NCBI RefSeq assembly: GCF_017948675.1
Contig: NZ_JAGFBU010000002.1
Location: 124,001-188,000 of the forward strand
Length of the DNA: 64,000 bases
Direction: 5' to 3'
Source of the DNA: Flavobacterium flabelliforme
GTDB taxonomy: Bacteria; Bacteroidota; Bacteroidia; Flavobacteriales; Flavobacteriaceae
Shown here: in pieces, positions 45,217 through 55,473 of the stretch
Numbering within the stretch: the first letter of the stretch is position 1
Layout of the letters: each line of letters begins with the position of its first letter
Made by a program: the position numbers and the translations under genes
The notes under the pieces: model-generated
What the model was told of the DNA's origin: nothing
Database searches by the model: none
Seen by the model: the letters and a program-made list of their open reading frames with translations, nothing else

Positions 45217-45797
45217 TAAACAAGATTCTTTATTTTGGCATGTTGCAATAACAAGATTGTTTTGGCATCTTTAATTTCACCCGATTCGATTTTAGCATAA
45301 GCTTCCTCAAAGGACATTTCTAAAACATCTATATTTTCTTGTTCACTTTCTAATCCACCACCTTCACTCACTTTTAGACTTTCGTCATAGTGTCCTACAA
45401 ACAAATATAGAATTTCTGTCACGGCACCTGGCGACATATAAGTTTCCATTACTTTTTGTACAGCAGTAATTCGGTATCCTGTTTCTTCCTCAGTCTCTCT
45501 TATGATGCATTGTTCTGGATTATCTTGATCTAGTAATCCCGCACAAACCTCAATCATCATTCCCGATGCATTCCCGTTTAAGTAAGTAGGCAATCGGAAC
45601 TGTCGGGTAAGAATAACTGTTTTTTGTTTGGTGTTGTACAACAAAATAGCTGCACCATTGCCACGATCATACACTTCTCTTTTTTGAGTGATCCATGATG
45701 CATCTTTCTTTTGATAATCAAATGTTACTTTATTTAAAATATAGTGGTTATTAGAAAGGACTTCGGTTTTTTGTATGTTAATTACGGGGTTTTTCAT
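45216..45797 (-). CDS. nudK: NUDIX hydrolase, GDP-mannose pyrophosphatase-like
   Basis: 193 residues from ATG 45797, the length of E. coli NudK. The Nudix box appears as GLLDQDNPEQCIIRETEEETGY, with the REtEEEtG metal-binding core, and YMSPGAVTEILYLFVG follows, as in NudK/ADP-ribose hydrolases. Likely cleaves GDP-mannose or ADP-ribose. A start at 45863 adds 22 non-conserved residues. First gene of a two-gene unit with the EamA exporter. Confidence 0.83.
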   Translation of the reverse strand: MKNPVINIQKTEVLSNNHYILNKVTFDYQKKDASWITQKREVYDRGNGAAILLYNTKQKTVILTRQFRLPTYLNGNASGMMIEVCAGLLDQDNPEQCIIRETEEETGYRITAVQKVMETYMSPGAVTEILYLFVGHYDESLKVSEGGGLESEQENIDVLEMSFEEAYAKIESGEIKDAKTILLLQHAKIKNLV

Positions 45798-45983
45798 GTG
45801 AAATGGATTTTGTTTAAAAGAGTATTCTAGAGCAATATTGTAGCTGTTTATTTCAGACCACAATAATAACTTAAGGAGTGTATTTGTTAATCGTCATCAA
45901 TTTACTAAATAGCCAAAATAAATTTGAAATTTAGAGTGGAGTAGGTTTATGATCTTAATTAAAAAGCTATTGTTTAAAAAAAA

Positions 45984-46007
45984 AACGCTCTGAATTATCA
46001 GAGCGTT
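45984..46007 (-). terminator. Terminator of purA
   Basis: AACGCTCTGA pairs perfectly with TCAGAGCGTT around ATTA, followed on the minus strand by a T run (A run on +), 8 bases past the purA stop. Confidence 0.9.
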
Positions 46008-46014
46008 AGTAATC

Positions 46015-47286
46015 TTATTTTAGAATCGTTTGCTTTCTGTCTGGTCCTACAGAGACAATCTTAATAGGAACTTCAACTTCTTTTTCTATAAATTCAATAT
46101 ATTCTTTAAGCTCTTGCGGTAATTCATCATACGTTGTCATACCAGTTAAATCTTGTTTCCATCCTTTGAACTCTTGGTAAACAGGAGTTACATTTTCTGG
46201 TTCGATGTTATAAGGAAAATGAGAAATTTTTTCTCCTTTATAATTGTATTCCGTACATACTTTTAGTGTTTCAAATCCAGAAAGAACATCACCTTTCATC
46301 ATCATCAATTGGGTAACACCATTTACTTGAATCGCGTATTTAAGCGCTACTAAGTCTAACCAACCACAACGTCTTTGTCTTCCTGTTACAGATCCAAATT
46401 CATTTCCTACTCTTGCCATTGTTGCACCATCTTCATCAAAAAGCTCAGTAGGGAAGGGTCCGCTACCAACACGAGTGATATAAGCTTTGAAAATTCCAAA
46501 AACTTCTTTGATTTTGTTAGGCGCAATTCCTAAACCAGTACAAGCACCTGCAGCAGTAGTATTAGAAGAAGTAACAAATGGATATGTTCCAAAATCTACA
46601 TCTAATAAAGACCCTTGCGCACCTTCGCACAAGATAGATTTACCTGCTTTCTGTGCTTGGTGTAAATATTCTTCACTATCGATAAAATCTAATTTTTTTA
46701 AATCTTCAATTGCTTCAAAGAATTCTTTTTCTAATTCCGGTAAGTTGTATTGAATATCAACATCGTAAAAAGCAATCATCGCTTCATGCTTATCAGCCAA
46801 AGCTCTGTAACGATCAGCAAAATCTTCTAATTCGATATCTCCTACACGAATTCCGTTTCTACCAGTTTTGTCCATGTAAGTTGGCCCTATTCCTTTAAGC
46901 GTAGATCCAATTTTTGCTTTTCCTTTAGAAGCTTCCGAAGCTGCGTCTAATAAACGGTGCGTAGGTAAGATTAAATGAGCTTTTCTTGAAATGATCAATT
47001 TAGATTGTAGGTCTAAATTAAATTTAGCCAAACCATCAATCTCACTTTTAAAAACTACAGGATCAATTACAACACCATTACCAATGATGTTAATGTTGTT
47101 TCCGTGAAAAATTCCAGAAGGAATGGTTCTAAGTACGTGTTTTATTCCGTCAAATTCTAAAGTATGTCCTGCGTTTGGTCCGCCTTGAAAACGAGCAATA
47201 ATGTCGTATTTTGAAGTTAGAACATCAACAATTTTTCCTTTTCCTTCATCTCCCCATTGTAATCCTAGTAATAAATCTACGGTCAT
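46015..47286 (-). CDS. purA: Adenylosuccinate synthase
   Basis: 423 residues. GLQWGDEGKGK at the N-terminus is the IMP/GTP-binding signature; the second signature QGSLLDVDFGTYPF and the GVTQLMMMKGDVL region follow. It converts IMP and aspartate to adenylosuccinate using GTP, the first committed step to AMP. Lies 25 bases after fur and close to spoT, an order I know from other Flavobacteria. A terminator follows. Confidence 0.97.
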   Translation of the reverse strand: MTVDLLLGLQWGDEGKGKIVDVLTSKYDIIARFQGGPNAGHTLEFDGIKHVLRTIPSGIFHGNNINIIGNGVVIDPVVFKSEIDGLAKFNLDLQSKLIISRKAHLILPTHRLLDAASEASKGKAKIGSTLKGIGPTYMDKTGRNGIRVGDIELEDFADRYRALADKHEAMIAFYDVDIQYNLPELEKEFFEAIEDLKKLDFIDSEEYLHQAQKAGKSILCEGAQGSLLDVDFGTYPFVTSSNTTAAGACTGLGIAPNKIKEVFGIFKAYITRVGSGPFPTELFDEDGATMARVGNEFGSVTGRQRRCGWLDLVALKYAIQVNGVTQLMMMKGDVLSGFETLKVCTEYNYKGEKISHFPYNIEPENVTPVYQEFKGWKQDLTGMTTYDELPQELKEYIEFIEKEVEVPIKIVSVGPDRKQTILK

Positions 47287-47311
47287 TCTGTGTGTTATTT
47301 GTAGTTAATTT

Positions 47312-47797
47312 TTATATTTCGGAACCGTCTTGTTCCTCGTTCTTTTTTTGTTTTTTTACACCATATAAATACAAAGAATGATTGGTGATTTCTATATCAA
47401 AAATTTCTTCAATTGTTTTCTTAATAGTTTGAATTCTGGGATCACAAAACTCAATTACTTCACCTGTATCGGTCATAATAATGTGATCGTGCTGTTTATC
47501 AAAGTACGATTTCTCATAATGAGCCTGATTTTGTCCAAACTGATGTTTTCGAACTAGAGCACAGTCAAGAAGTAATTCGATGGTGTTGTAAAGCGTTGCT
47601 CTACTCACACGATAGTTCTTGTTTTTCATTTTGATATAGAGATTCTCTACATCAAAATGTTCTTCGCTGTCGTAAATTTCCTGAAGTATTGCATAACGCT
47701 CAGGGGTTTTACGATGTCCTTTATTTTCAAGATACATTGTAAAAACATTTTTTACAATTTCTTGGTTTTTCGTGTTATCTATTGAAATGAGTGTCAT
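47312..47797 (-). CDS. Fur-family transcriptional regulator
   Basis: 161 residues. Winged-helix DNA-binding half ([16 protein letters not shown] as recognition helix) and dimer half with [15 protein letters not shown] metal ligands. Only one Cys follows this motif, so the structural CxxC zinc pairs of E. coli Fur are absent. Could act as Fur (iron), PerR (peroxide) or Zur; sequence reading does not settle which. The promoter element ends 7 bases before the ATG, suggesting a leaderless mRNA. Confidence 0.9.
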   Translation of the reverse strand: MTLISIDNTKNQEIVKNVFTMYLENKGHRKTPERYAILQEIYDSEEHFDVENLYIKMKNKNYRVSRATLYNTIELLLDCALVRKHQFGQNQAHYEKSYFDKQHDHIIMTDTGEVIEFCDPRIQTIKKTIEEIFDIEITNHSLYLYGVKKQKKNEEQDGSEI

Positions 47798-47804
47798 ATA
47801 CTGG

Positions 47805-47812
47805 CAAAGGTA
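47805..47812 (-). promoter_or_regulatory. Promoter -7 element for the Fur-family gene
   Basis: TACCTTTG on the minus strand, only 7 bases from the ATG at 47797. If used, transcription starts at or beside the start codon. A TTTA about 20 bases upstream is a weak -33. Confidence 0.5.
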
Positions 47813-47902
47813 ATTTTTTTAGTTTAAAGATTAAAGTTTCCCGTTTGTTAAGTTCAAAGTTTGTCCTTTTTCTAGGTTAAAAGATAAAAAATAAACAAAT
47901 TT

Positions 47903-50140
47903 TTATGTTTTGTATTCGCGAGTTACTTTATCTACACCATCAATTTTTTTGATGTTACTGATCATTTTTTTCAAGATCGTATTGTTCTGTACAATTACAG
48001 TAACTTGACCATGAAAAATTCCAGCGTCGGTATTCAAAGCTATACTTTGAATATTGACATGCATATTGTTTGAAATTACTTTTGTCAATTGATTGGTAAG
48101 TCCTAAAACATCCATTCCTGTAACGTTAATGATTGCTTTAAATTCTTCTTGCGATGAGTCAATCCATTTGGCAGGCATGATTCGATAAGCGTAATTAGAT
48201 TGCATTCCTATCGCGTTAGGGCAATCTTTTTTATGCACTTTTATTCCCTCGTTAATCGTAACGAATCCAAAAACTTCATCTCCAGGAATTGGATTGCAAC
48301 AAGGCGATAATTTATAATCTAATTTATCTTGTTCTTTCCCAAAAACAAGCATGTCATAGTTGCTGCTTATTACTGGTCTTTGTATGTCCTCAATAGCCTG
48401 AGAGCTAGGAGAACGCTTCATTTTATTTTTGAAAAAGTTGATGAAGGTATTGCTCTTTTGAGCAGCATAATCTTTTAATTGTTGATTTTCTATGGCTCCA
48501 ACTCCAACTCTGTAAAATAGATCTAAACTCGTTTTTAATTTAAAAAAGTTAACCAATTCATTAATAACTTGCTCGCTTAACGTTATTTTTAAGTGTTTTA
48601 ATTTTCGAGTTAGGAGTTCTTTTCCTTCTTCACCAATTTTCTTAGTGTTTTCGTTTAAAACATTTTTGATTTTTGTTTTAGCTCTCGAAGTTGTTACATA
48701 ATCAAGCCAGTTGATGGTTGGTTTTTGATGTTGTGAAGTAATGACTTCTATTTGGTCACCACTTTTTAATTCAAAATTAAGAGGCACTAATTTTCCGTTT
48801 ACTCGTGTTCCTCTTGTGCGAATTCCTATTTCCGAGTGTATGCTAAAAGCAAAATCGAGTGAGGTTGCCCCTTTAGGAAGTGATTTAATTTCACCCTTAG
48901 GTGTAAATACAAAGATCTCTTTTGAATATAAATTCATTTTAAAATCTTCTACGAAATCTACTGCATTTGATTCAGAGTTTTCTAAAGCTTCTTTCAATAA
49001 ATTAAGCCATACATCTAAACCACTTTCTTCTGTAGCGCCATTTTTATATTTGTAATGTGCAGCATATCCTTTCTCTGCAATTTCATCCATACGTTCACTT
49101 CGTACTTGCACTTCTACCCAACGTCCTTTAGGTCCCATTACAGTAATGTGTAAGGCTTCATAACCTGTAGATTTTGGTGAAGAAATCCAGTCTCGTAAAC
49201 GGCTTGGACTCGGTCTATAATGATCCGTGACTATAGAGTATATTTTCCAAGCAATAAATTTCTCGTCGTGGGTGTTGGATTTGTATACAATCCGAAGTGC
49301 AAATTTATCATAGACTTCTTCGAATCTTACGTTTTGAGCATGCATTTTTCTACGAATCGAATAGATCGATTTTGGTCGCCCTTTTATTATGTATTCGACA
49401 CCTTCGTCGTCTAATGACTTTTTAAGTACATCAGAAATAGATTTTATATAATCGTCTTGTTCTTCTTTGGTTTCTTGTATTTTGCTAACAATTTCATTAT
49501 AAATAGCTGGTTCTGTATATTTAAGACCTAAGTCTTCCAACTTTGTTTTGATGTTGTATAAGCCAAGTCTGTGCGCTAAAGGTGCGTAAATGTATAGTGT
49601 TTCAGAGGCTATTTTGACTTGTTTGTCCTCTCGCATCGATTCCATGGTTTGCATATTGTGCAAACGGTCGGCAAGTTTTATCAGAATAACGCGAACATCA
49701 TCATTCAACGTTAATATCATTTTCCTAAAATTCTCTGCTTGCATAGAGATGTTTAAATCCTTTTGAACCAATGCTATTTTTGTAAGTCCTTCTACAATTT
49801 GAGCAAGTTTTGGATTAAACATATTGGCGATATCCTCAACTGTAGTTGGTGTATCCTCTACAACGTCGTGTAGCAATGCGGCAGCAATAGAGGTTGCTCC
49901 CAATCCTATTTCTGAGGCTACAATTTTAGCAACAGCAATGGGATGAAAAATATAAGCTTCACCTGATTTTCTTCGTTGGTCTTTGTGCGCTTCTACAGCT
50001 ACATCAAATGCTTTGCGAATGAGTTTTTTATCCTCATCACTTAGTGTTTGATAGCTTATTCGCAGTAATTCTTTATATTCTTGAGCAATTGCTTTATTTT
50101 CTTTTTCTAGATCAATTTCTATCATACGGGTAGGATTCAA
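47903..50140 (-). CDS. spoT: Bifunctional (p)ppGpp synthetase/hydrolase (RelA/SpoT)
   Basis: 745 residues. HD hydrolase domain with ALLHDVVEDT (both metal ligands intact), synthetase domain with GRPKSIYSIRRKM and the TGS domain (FTPKGEIKSLPKGATSLDFAF), then a C-terminal ACT domain. Both catalytic halves look functional, as expected for the long Rel protein of Bacteroidetes. It sets the stringent-response alarmone level. A start at MIEIDLEK (five codons later) is also possible. Confidence 0.95.
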   Translation of the reverse strand: MNPTRMIEIDLEKENKAIAQEYKELLRISYQTLSDEDKKLIRKAFDVAVEAHKDQRRKSGEAYIFHPIAVAKIVASEIGLGATSIAAALLHDVVEDTPTTVEDIANMFNPKLAQIVEGLTKIALVQKDLNISMQAENFRKMILTLNDDVRVILIKLADRLHNMQTMESMREDKQVKIASETLYIYAPLAHRLGLYNIKTKLEDLGLKYTEPAIYNEIVSKIQETKEEQDDYIKSISDVLKKSLDDEGVEYIIKGRPKSIYSIRRKMHAQNVRFEEVYDKFALRIVYKSNTHDEKFIAWKIYSIVTDHYRPSPSRLRDWISSPKSTGYEALHITVMGPKGRWVEVQVRSERMDEIAEKGYAAHYKYKNGATEESGLDVWLNLLKEALENSESNAVDFVEDFKMNLYSKEIFVFTPKGEIKSLPKGATSLDFAFSIHSEIGIRTRGTRVNGKLVPLNFELKSGDQIEVITSQHQKPTINWLDYVTTSRAKTKIKNVLNENTKKIGEEGKELLTRKLKHLKITLSEQVINELVNFFKLKTSLDLFYRVGVGAIENQQLKDYAAQKSNTFINFFKNKMKRSPSSQAIEDIQRPVISSNYDMLVFGKEQDKLDYKLSPCCNPIPGDEVFGFVTINEGIKVHKKDCPNAIGMQSNYAYRIMPAKWIDSSQEEFKAIINVTGMDVLGLTNQLTKVISNNMHVNIQSIALNTDAGIFHGQVTVIVQNNTILKKMISNIKKIDGVDKVTREYKT

Positions 50141-50225
50141 TTCCTAAAAATAGAAATTTGTTAGGAGATATGCAAGGAAAAACGCTTTTCAATGCTTAAA
50201 TATTAAATTACAATTTATCAAAACA

Positions 50226-51773
50226 TTAGTCTATTTTACTAAAATCTAAATCTTGAAAATCATAGCTAAAATCGGTTAGTTCAGAAACGGCTTTCATTGT
50301 CAATCGAGCTGCTTTTCCTGTTGCGTCATATTCAAAAAATAAATGAGCATCGGCATGAAAATAAGTATTGTTCCATTTTACAACATAATTACCTTCTTTA
50401 TAGAAAAAAACTTCACCGGTAAGTTGTGGCGAACGTTTGGAAGCAAAATATAATTTACCTTTCTTTTCTGAAATCGCTACTTCGCCAAACCAATTGTCCT
50501 TGTAGGTTCCTAAAATTCTCTTGTAATCTTCTTTTACTTTATTTTTTTTGTTGGTAGCAATTGTCGCCCAGACAGCTTCTGTTTTTTTATCTGCAGATTC
50601 CTCATTTTCTTTTAAACTCTTGCTGTAATTGGCAACATAATCTTCTGGTTGTATCCCTAAATAGCTATCTTTTATGGTATTTGTTATCGCTCTAAATGCC
50701 GCACCAGATTGCTGATTAGTCAAAACAATAATTCCTAAATTCAATTCAGGCAGTAAGGTAACTTGAGTAACAATTCCTTCTAATCCTCCAGTATGAGTTA
50801 CTTGTTTGTATCCTTTTACATCACTCAAAAACCATCCTAATCCGTAACCACTAAAATGGGTATTATAAGGTGGTCTAGCATTTACCGGAATGATAGTTTG
50901 CAATTGCCACATTTCGTTGTGTTCTTTTTTTGAAAATAATTGCTTTTTATCTGCTCCATATTGTCCGTTATTCATTTGCATAATTGTCCATTTGCTTAGG
51001 TCATTTACGCTGGAATAAATTCCGGCTGCTGCATCAAAAAGCTGATTTTGATAGCGCTTGATAACTTTTAGTTTTCCATCTATAGGCACATGAGGAGCTA
51101 TAATGTTGGTGGTATCTTTTAGTCGTAAAAAAGAGGCCGCACTGTTATTCATTTCTAATGGTTTCATAATGCGTTGCTCGATAAAATCACACCAACTTAA
51201 ACCACTAGCAACGTGAATAACTTCGCCAGCGACTATATAAAGTAAATTGTCATAATCATATTGCGTTCTGAAAGCGGAAACTGGTTTTAAATATTGTAAA
51301 TTCTGAATAATGTCTTGTGCTGTAAAATTACTTCCATCAGGCCAAATCATTAAGTCACCCGCACCAAGACCCAATCCGCTGCGGTGGGTTAGTAAATCAC
51401 GAATCGTAAATTCATTAGTGACGTAATCATTATACATTTTGAAATTAGGAAGGTATTTAATGACTTTGTCGTCCCACTTCATTTTGCCCTCATCTACTAA
51501 CATAGCTAAAGCTGCACTGGTAAAAGCTTTACTGTTTGAAGCTATTCCGAAAAGTGTATTGGCATCTACTTTTTCTTTGGTCAAAATAGATTTAACACCG
51601 TATCCTTCAGCGTGAACAATTTTTCCATCTTTGACAATGGCAACTGCAATTCCGGGAACGTTAAAAGTTTTTAAAGTGCGATTTACTAATTCGTCGACTT
51701 GTGTCGAACTCATTTGTGCAAAAGTGCTCACACTAAAAGCGATTAATAATAAGGCTAAGATATTTTTTCTCAT
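50226..51773 (-). CDS. Exported serine hydrolase of the S12/beta-lactamase class C family
   Basis: 515 residues. Signal peptide (ends near TFAQ), then the penicillin-binding-like domain: SxxK as SNSK (79-82), YxN in the YDYDN region, and HTG in THTGGLEG. A C-terminal beta-rich domain of about 110 residues is common in Bacteroidetes members. Probably a D-aminopeptidase, esterase or peptidase in the periplasm; the substrate is unknown. Confidence 0.9.
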   Translation of the reverse strand: MRKNILALLLIAFSVSTFAQMSSTQVDELVNRTLKTFNVPGIAVAIVKDGKIVHAEGYGVKSILTKEKVDANTLFGIASNSKAFTSAALAMLVDEGKMKWDDKVIKYLPNFKMYNDYVTNEFTIRDLLTHRSGLGLGAGDLMIWPDGSNFTAQDIIQNLQYLKPVSAFRTQYDYDNLLYIVAGEVIHVASGLSWCDFIEQRIMKPLEMNNSAASFLRLKDTTNIIAPHVPIDGKLKVIKRYQNQLFDAAAGIYSSVNDLSKWTIMQMNNGQYGADKKQLFSKKEHNEMWQLQTIIPVNARPPYNTHFSGYGLGWFLSDVKGYKQVTHTGGLEGIVTQVTLLPELNLGIIVLTNQQSGAAFRAITNTIKDSYLGIQPEDYVANYSKSLKENEESADKKTEAVWATIATNKKNKVKEDYKRILGTYKDNWFGEVAISEKKGKLYFASKRSPQLTGEVFFYKEGNYVVKWNNTYFHADAHLFFEYDATGKAARLTMKAVSELTDFSYDFQDLDFSKID

Positions 51774-51793
51774 CTTTTTTAATTTAAAATTAA

Positions 51794-52591
51794 TTATTTA
51801 AAATTTCTCTGTCTTTTGGCTTCAAAAATCAAAACTGCAGCAGCAACAGAAACGTTCATAGAATCGATTTCACCTTGCATAGGAATGATGATGTTTTGTG
51901 TTGCTTCTTTTCGCCATTCTTGGGTTAAACCAGTAGCTTCTGTGCCCACTACTAATGCTGTTGGAGCAGTATAGTCTTGTGTGTGGTATGCAGTCGAATT
52001 TTGTAACGTAGCACAATAAAAATTGATGTTTCGTTCTTTTAAAAAAGCAATTATTTCTGATGTTGTTCCCGTGGCGATTTGTCTCGTAAAAAGGCAACCT
52101 ACGCTAGAACGCACAATATTAGGGTTGTATAAATCGCTTTTTGGATTGGCAATGATTACTGCATCTAGATTTGCCGCATCGGCAGTTCTTAATAACGCAC
52201 CAATATTTCCTGGTTTTTCTGGCGCTTCGGCAACAAGTATTAATGGATTATCTGATAATTTTAAATCAGATAATTGTAGTGCTTTTGTTTTGGCTATAGC
52301 CAAAATCCCTTCGGTGGTATCTCGATAGGCGAGTTTTTGATAGACTTCTTTGTTGATTTCTATCAGCTCCGCATTATTTGATAATTCACGAGCTTCTGAC
52401 TCTGAACATATTTCTGGAAAAAACAGTAGTGTTTCTATTTCGTAAGCTCCTTTTATGGCTATAGCAATTTCACGTTTTCCTTCCATCAAAAAAGTTCCCG
52501 ATTGTCTGCGCGCCTTCGCTTTTTCTTGTAATAGCACTAAAGATTTTATGTATGAATTTTGTATCGAAGTGATTTGTTTCAAAGCTTTCAA
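51794..52591 (-). CDS. SpoU/TrmH-family RNA 2'-O-methyltransferase
   Basis: 265 residues. N-terminal substrate-binding domain followed by the SPOUT knot: NIGALLRTADA (motif 1), LVVGTEATGL (motif 2) and IPMQGEIDSMNVSVAAAVLIFEA (motif 3). Such enzymes methylate ribose 2'-OH of rRNA or tRNA with SAM; RlmB-like and TrmH-like targets cannot be told apart by eye. Minus-strand promoter element at 52610-52617. Confidence 0.92.
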   Translation of the reverse strand: MKALKQITSIQNSYIKSLVLLQEKAKARRQSGTFLMEGKREIAIAIKGAYEIETLLFFPEICSESEARELSNNAELIEINKEVYQKLAYRDTTEGILAIAKTKALQLSDLKLSDNPLILVAEAPEKPGNIGALLRTADAANLDAVIIANPKSDLYNPNIVRSSVGCLFTRQIATGTTSEIIAFLKERNINFYCATLQNSTAYHTQDYTAPTALVVGTEATGLTQEWRKEATQNIIIPMQGEIDSMNVSVAAAVLIFEAKRQRNFK

Positions 52592-52609
52592 CTATTTAAT
52601 TAGTAGCTA

Positions 52610-52617
52610 CAAATATA
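52610..52617 (-). promoter_or_regulatory. Promoter -7 element for the SpoU methyltransferase gene
   Basis: TATATTTG on the minus strand, 18 bases before the ATG. Confidence 0.5.
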
Positions 52618-52720
52618 CACAGAGAAAATCCAGTTTTTGTGATCGGGTTCGAATATTTATTTAGAATAAGTAGAATCTTTAATTAAGAGAGTTTCCAACT
52701 GATTTGACGCGTATTTTAGT

Positions 52721-52728
52721 TATTTTTG
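52721..52728 (+). promoter_or_regulatory. Promoter -7 element for the TRIC gene
   Basis: TATTTTTG 32 bases before ATG 52761; a TTTG 14 bases upstream is too close to be ideal. Confidence 0.4.
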
Positions 52729-52760
52729 TACGATTTTCAAAACTCAAACTTCCAAAATAA

Positions 52761-53363
52761 ATGTTTCAAATACTGGATATCATTGGTACAATGGCATTTG
52801 CCATGTCGGGCGCATTAACCGCTATGAATAAAAAGATGGATCCTTTTGGGGTTTTTATTATTGCATTTGTTACTGCGGTTGGTGGCGGAACCCTGCGAGA
52901 TGTATTAATAGGAAGAACTCCAGTAGGTTGGATGCTGGATCTAAAGTATGTTTACGTTATAGGAATTAGCTTTGTGTTGGCGATTATTTTTAGAAAAAAA
53001 TTCGATAAATTGCGTACTTCGTTGTTTTTGTTTGATACCATCGGATTGGGTGTGTTTACATTGATAGGTCTTGAAAAAGGAATAAACACCGGACTTCATC
53101 CTGTTATTTGTATTGCATTAGGGACAATGACTGCGTGTTTTGGAGGTGTGATTCGTGATATTTTATGTACCGAAATCCCCGTTATTTTTAGAAGAGAAAT
53201 CTATGCTACCATATGTATTTTAGGAGGAACTGTCTTCTTCTTACTTCGAAAATTAAATTTAGATAATGATATTTTATACTTGACTACCTCATTGGTTATT
53301 ATCTCTGTGCGTTTGATGGCTGTAAAATTTAGATGGTATTTACCTACTTTAGAAAACAAATAA
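52761..53363 (+). CDS. Trimeric intracellular cation channel-type membrane protein (UPF0126/YicG)
   Basis: 200 residues, seven membrane helices in two repeats. GGGTLRDVLIG and its second copy GGVIRDILCT are the hallmark glycine-rich kinks of TRIC channels. Bacterial members conduct K+ or act as glycine-related channels; role here not known. A 36-base gap separates it from the FemAB-like gene. Confidence 0.9.
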   Translation: MFQILDIIGTMAFAMSGALTAMNKKMDPFGVFIIAFVTAVGGGTLRDVLIGRTPVGWMLDLKYVYVIGISFVLAIIFRKKFDKLRTSLFLFDTIGLGVFTLIGLEKGINTGLHPVICIALGTMTACFGGVIRDILCTEIPVIFRREIYATICILGGTVFFLLRKLNLDNDILYLTTSLVIISVRLMAVKFRWYLPTLENK

Positions 53364-53399
53364 AAAAATGGTCACTTTCACTAAGTTTAAAATAAAATA

Positions 53400-54350
53400 T
53401 TGAAAAACTATTCTCTTAAACAATACCAAGAAAACGATTATCTAAACTGGAATGCCTTTATTGGTCAAGCCAAAAACGCAACTTTTTTATTTCATCGTGA
53501 TTTTATGGAATACCATAAACATCGATTTAATGATTTCTCATTGATGGTCTACGATGATCAAAAACTGGTCGCTGTTTTACCTGCGAATCGTGAAGGGGAT
53601 TCTGTTTATTCCCATCAAGGCCTGACTTATGGTGGATTAATATATTCGTCTAAAATAAATGCTGAGCAAGTAGCAGCTATTATTGAAGCTTTGTTATCTT
53701 TTTTGAAGCAAAAAGGATTTTTATATTTCTATTACAAGCCAATTCCCTCTTTTTACACTTATAGGGGAAATCAAGAAGCTGATTTTTTCTTATTTAAAAA
53801 AGGAGCCTTTGTATTAAAAAAGGAAATGAATTTAGCTATAAATCTAAGTCTGCCTCTAAAAATTTCAAAAAGTAAATTAAAACACTTTAGAAAAATAGAA
53901 ATGGACGATTTAGACTTAGTCGAAGAACAGCAATTAAATGCTTTTTGGCAATTAATATTAGAGCCTCGTCTAAAAGAAAAATACAATGCAAAACCCGTTC
54001 ATACTTTAGCCGAAATAACCCAATTAAAAAATAGGTTTCCAGATAATATCAAGCAATTTTCAGTGTATCATGAAAATGAAATTATTGCTGGAATTACCCT
54101 ATTTGAAACTCCTACAACTGTTAAGTCTCAGTATGGCGCAACTACCAATAGAGGGGAAAGTCTTCGTGCTTTAGATTTTTTATTCATCAACTTGATACAA
54201 AAATATAAGCAAGAAGGAAAGCTTTTTTTTGATATGGGTATTGTAAATGAAGACATTGAAAGCGGATATCATGCTGGACTTTTAAAACAAAAAGAAGAGT
54301 TGGGTTGTTCCGTTTATAGTCAGGATTTTTATAAAATGAATCTGATATGA
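53400..54350 (+). CDS. FemAB/GNAT-like acyltransferase coupled to a sugar aminotransferase
   Basis: 316 residues from a TTG at 53400, no signal or membrane span. It has two GNAT-like halves ([19 protein letters not shown]; then [16 protein letters not shown] and [10 protein letters not shown]), as in FemAB-type acyltransferases. The stop overlaps the start of the FdtB-like gene (ATGA), so both proteins are made together. It could acylate the amino group that FdtB creates, replacing the trimeric FdtC acetyltransferase, which is not seen here; inference from context only. Confidence 0.72.
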   Translation: MKNYSLKQYQENDYLNWNAFIGQAKNATFLFHRDFMEYHKHRFNDFSLMVYDDQKLVAVLPANREGDSVYSHQGLTYGGLIYSSKINAEQVAAIIEALLSFLKQKGFLYFYYKPIPSFYTYRGNQEADFFLFKKGAFVLKKEMNLAINLSLPLKISKSKLKHFRKIEMDDLDLVEEQQLNAFWQLILEPRLKEKYNAKPVHTLAEITQLKNRFPDNIKQFSVYHENEIIAGITLFETPTTVKSQYGATTNRGESLRALDFLFINLIQKYKQEGKLFFDMGIVNEDIESGYHAGLLKQKEELGCSVYSQDFYKMNLI

Positions 54351-55450
54351 TACCATTTTTAAATTTAAAAAAGATAAATGAACCTTTTGAAACTGCTTTT
54401 CATGAAAAATTAAAATCAGTTTTAGAAAGCGGTTGGTATGTTTTAGGAAATGAAGTTAAAACATTTGAAACCCAATTTGCTCACTATTGCGGCGCAAAAC
54501 ATTGTATTGGTACAGGCAATGGATTAGAGGCTTTAGTGTTGCTTTTTAAAGCATATATTGTTTTAGGTAAATTGCAAAAAGGCGATGAAGTTATTGTACC
54601 CGCAAATACTTATATCGCTAGTATTTTGGCTATTTTACAAGCCGATTTAGTTCCGGTTTTGGTCGAGCCAAAAATAGAAACCTATAATATCAATCCAGAC
54701 TTAATTAGTGATAAAATCAATTCTAGAACTAAGGCGATTTTAGCAGTTCATTTGTACGGACAATTAGCTGATATGGATGCAATAAATACCATTGCTACTG
54801 GGCATAATTTAGTTGTTGTAGAAGATGCTGCGCAAGCTCATGGTGCAAAAGCAAATCAAAAAACAGAAACAATAAATCAAGAAGCTGCCATTGCTTATAG
54901 TTTTTATCCAAGTAAAAATTTGGGTGCATTAGGCGATGCAGGAGCAGTAGTAACAAACAATTCTGAATTGGCTAAAGTAATTTGTTCTCTTCGAAATTAT
55001 GGTTCTAAAACCAAATATTACAATGATTTTGCAGGTGTAAATTCAAGATTAGATGAATTACAAGCGGCTTTTTTAAATATAAAATTGCCTTATTTAGAGG
55101 CCGATAATGATAAACGACGTGCTATTGCAAAACGTTATTTATCAGAAATAAAAAACGATAAAATTACATTGCCGTTTTATGATAATTCGGTAAGTCATGT
55201 TTTTCATTTATTTGTAATTCGTACTCCTTACAGGAATGAATTACAAAGTTATTTGACTGAGAATGGAATAGAAACGGTTATTCATTATCCAATTCCTCCT
55301 CACAAACAGAAAGCATTAGCCTCTTTTAATAATTTATCTTTTCCTATTACCGAAAAAATTCATGATCAAGTATTGAGTCTGCCATTAAATCCAACTTTAA
55401 CTATAGAGCAGGTGAGTTTTATTATAAAAAAAGTAAATGAATGGATCTAG
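54347..55450 (+). CDS. fdtB: PLP-dependent 3-aminotransferase of dTDP-amino-sugar synthesis (FdtB/QdtB type)
   Basis: 367 residues. [11 protein letters not shown] binds the cofactor and the Schiff-base lysine is in [18 protein letters not shown], the pattern of DegT-family enzymes of the FdtB/QdtB/DesV branch. Amination of dTDP-3-keto-6-deoxyhexose is supported by the FdtA-type ketoisomerase at 59009-59413. The product would be dTDP-Fuc3N or dTDP-Qui3N. Overlaps the FemAB-like gene by 4 bases; the flippase gene follows after 23 bases. Confidence 0.88.
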   Translation: MIPFLNLKKINEPFETAFHEKLKSVLESGWYVLGNEVKTFETQFAHYCGAKHCIGTGNGLEALVLLFKAYIVLGKLQKGDEVIVPANTYIASILAILQADLVPVLVEPKIETYNINPDLISDKINSRTKAILAVHLYGQLADMDAINTIATGHNLVVVEDAAQAHGAKANQKTETINQEAAIAYSFYPSKNLGALGDAGAVVTNNSELAKVICSLRNYGSKTKYYNDFAGVNSRLDELQAAFLNIKLPYLEADNDKRRAIAKRYLSEIKNDKITLPFYDNSVSHVFHLFVIRTPYRNELQSYLTENGIETVIHYPIPPHKQKALASFNNLSFPITEKIHDQVLSLPLNPTLTIEQVSFIIKKVNEWI

Positions 55451-55473
55451 TACAAAGTAGTATTTAAATAAAA

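Noticed and set aside
48741..49055. 104-residue frame opposite spoT
   Set aside because: Antisense to the TGS/synthetase region of spoT with no family resemblance.
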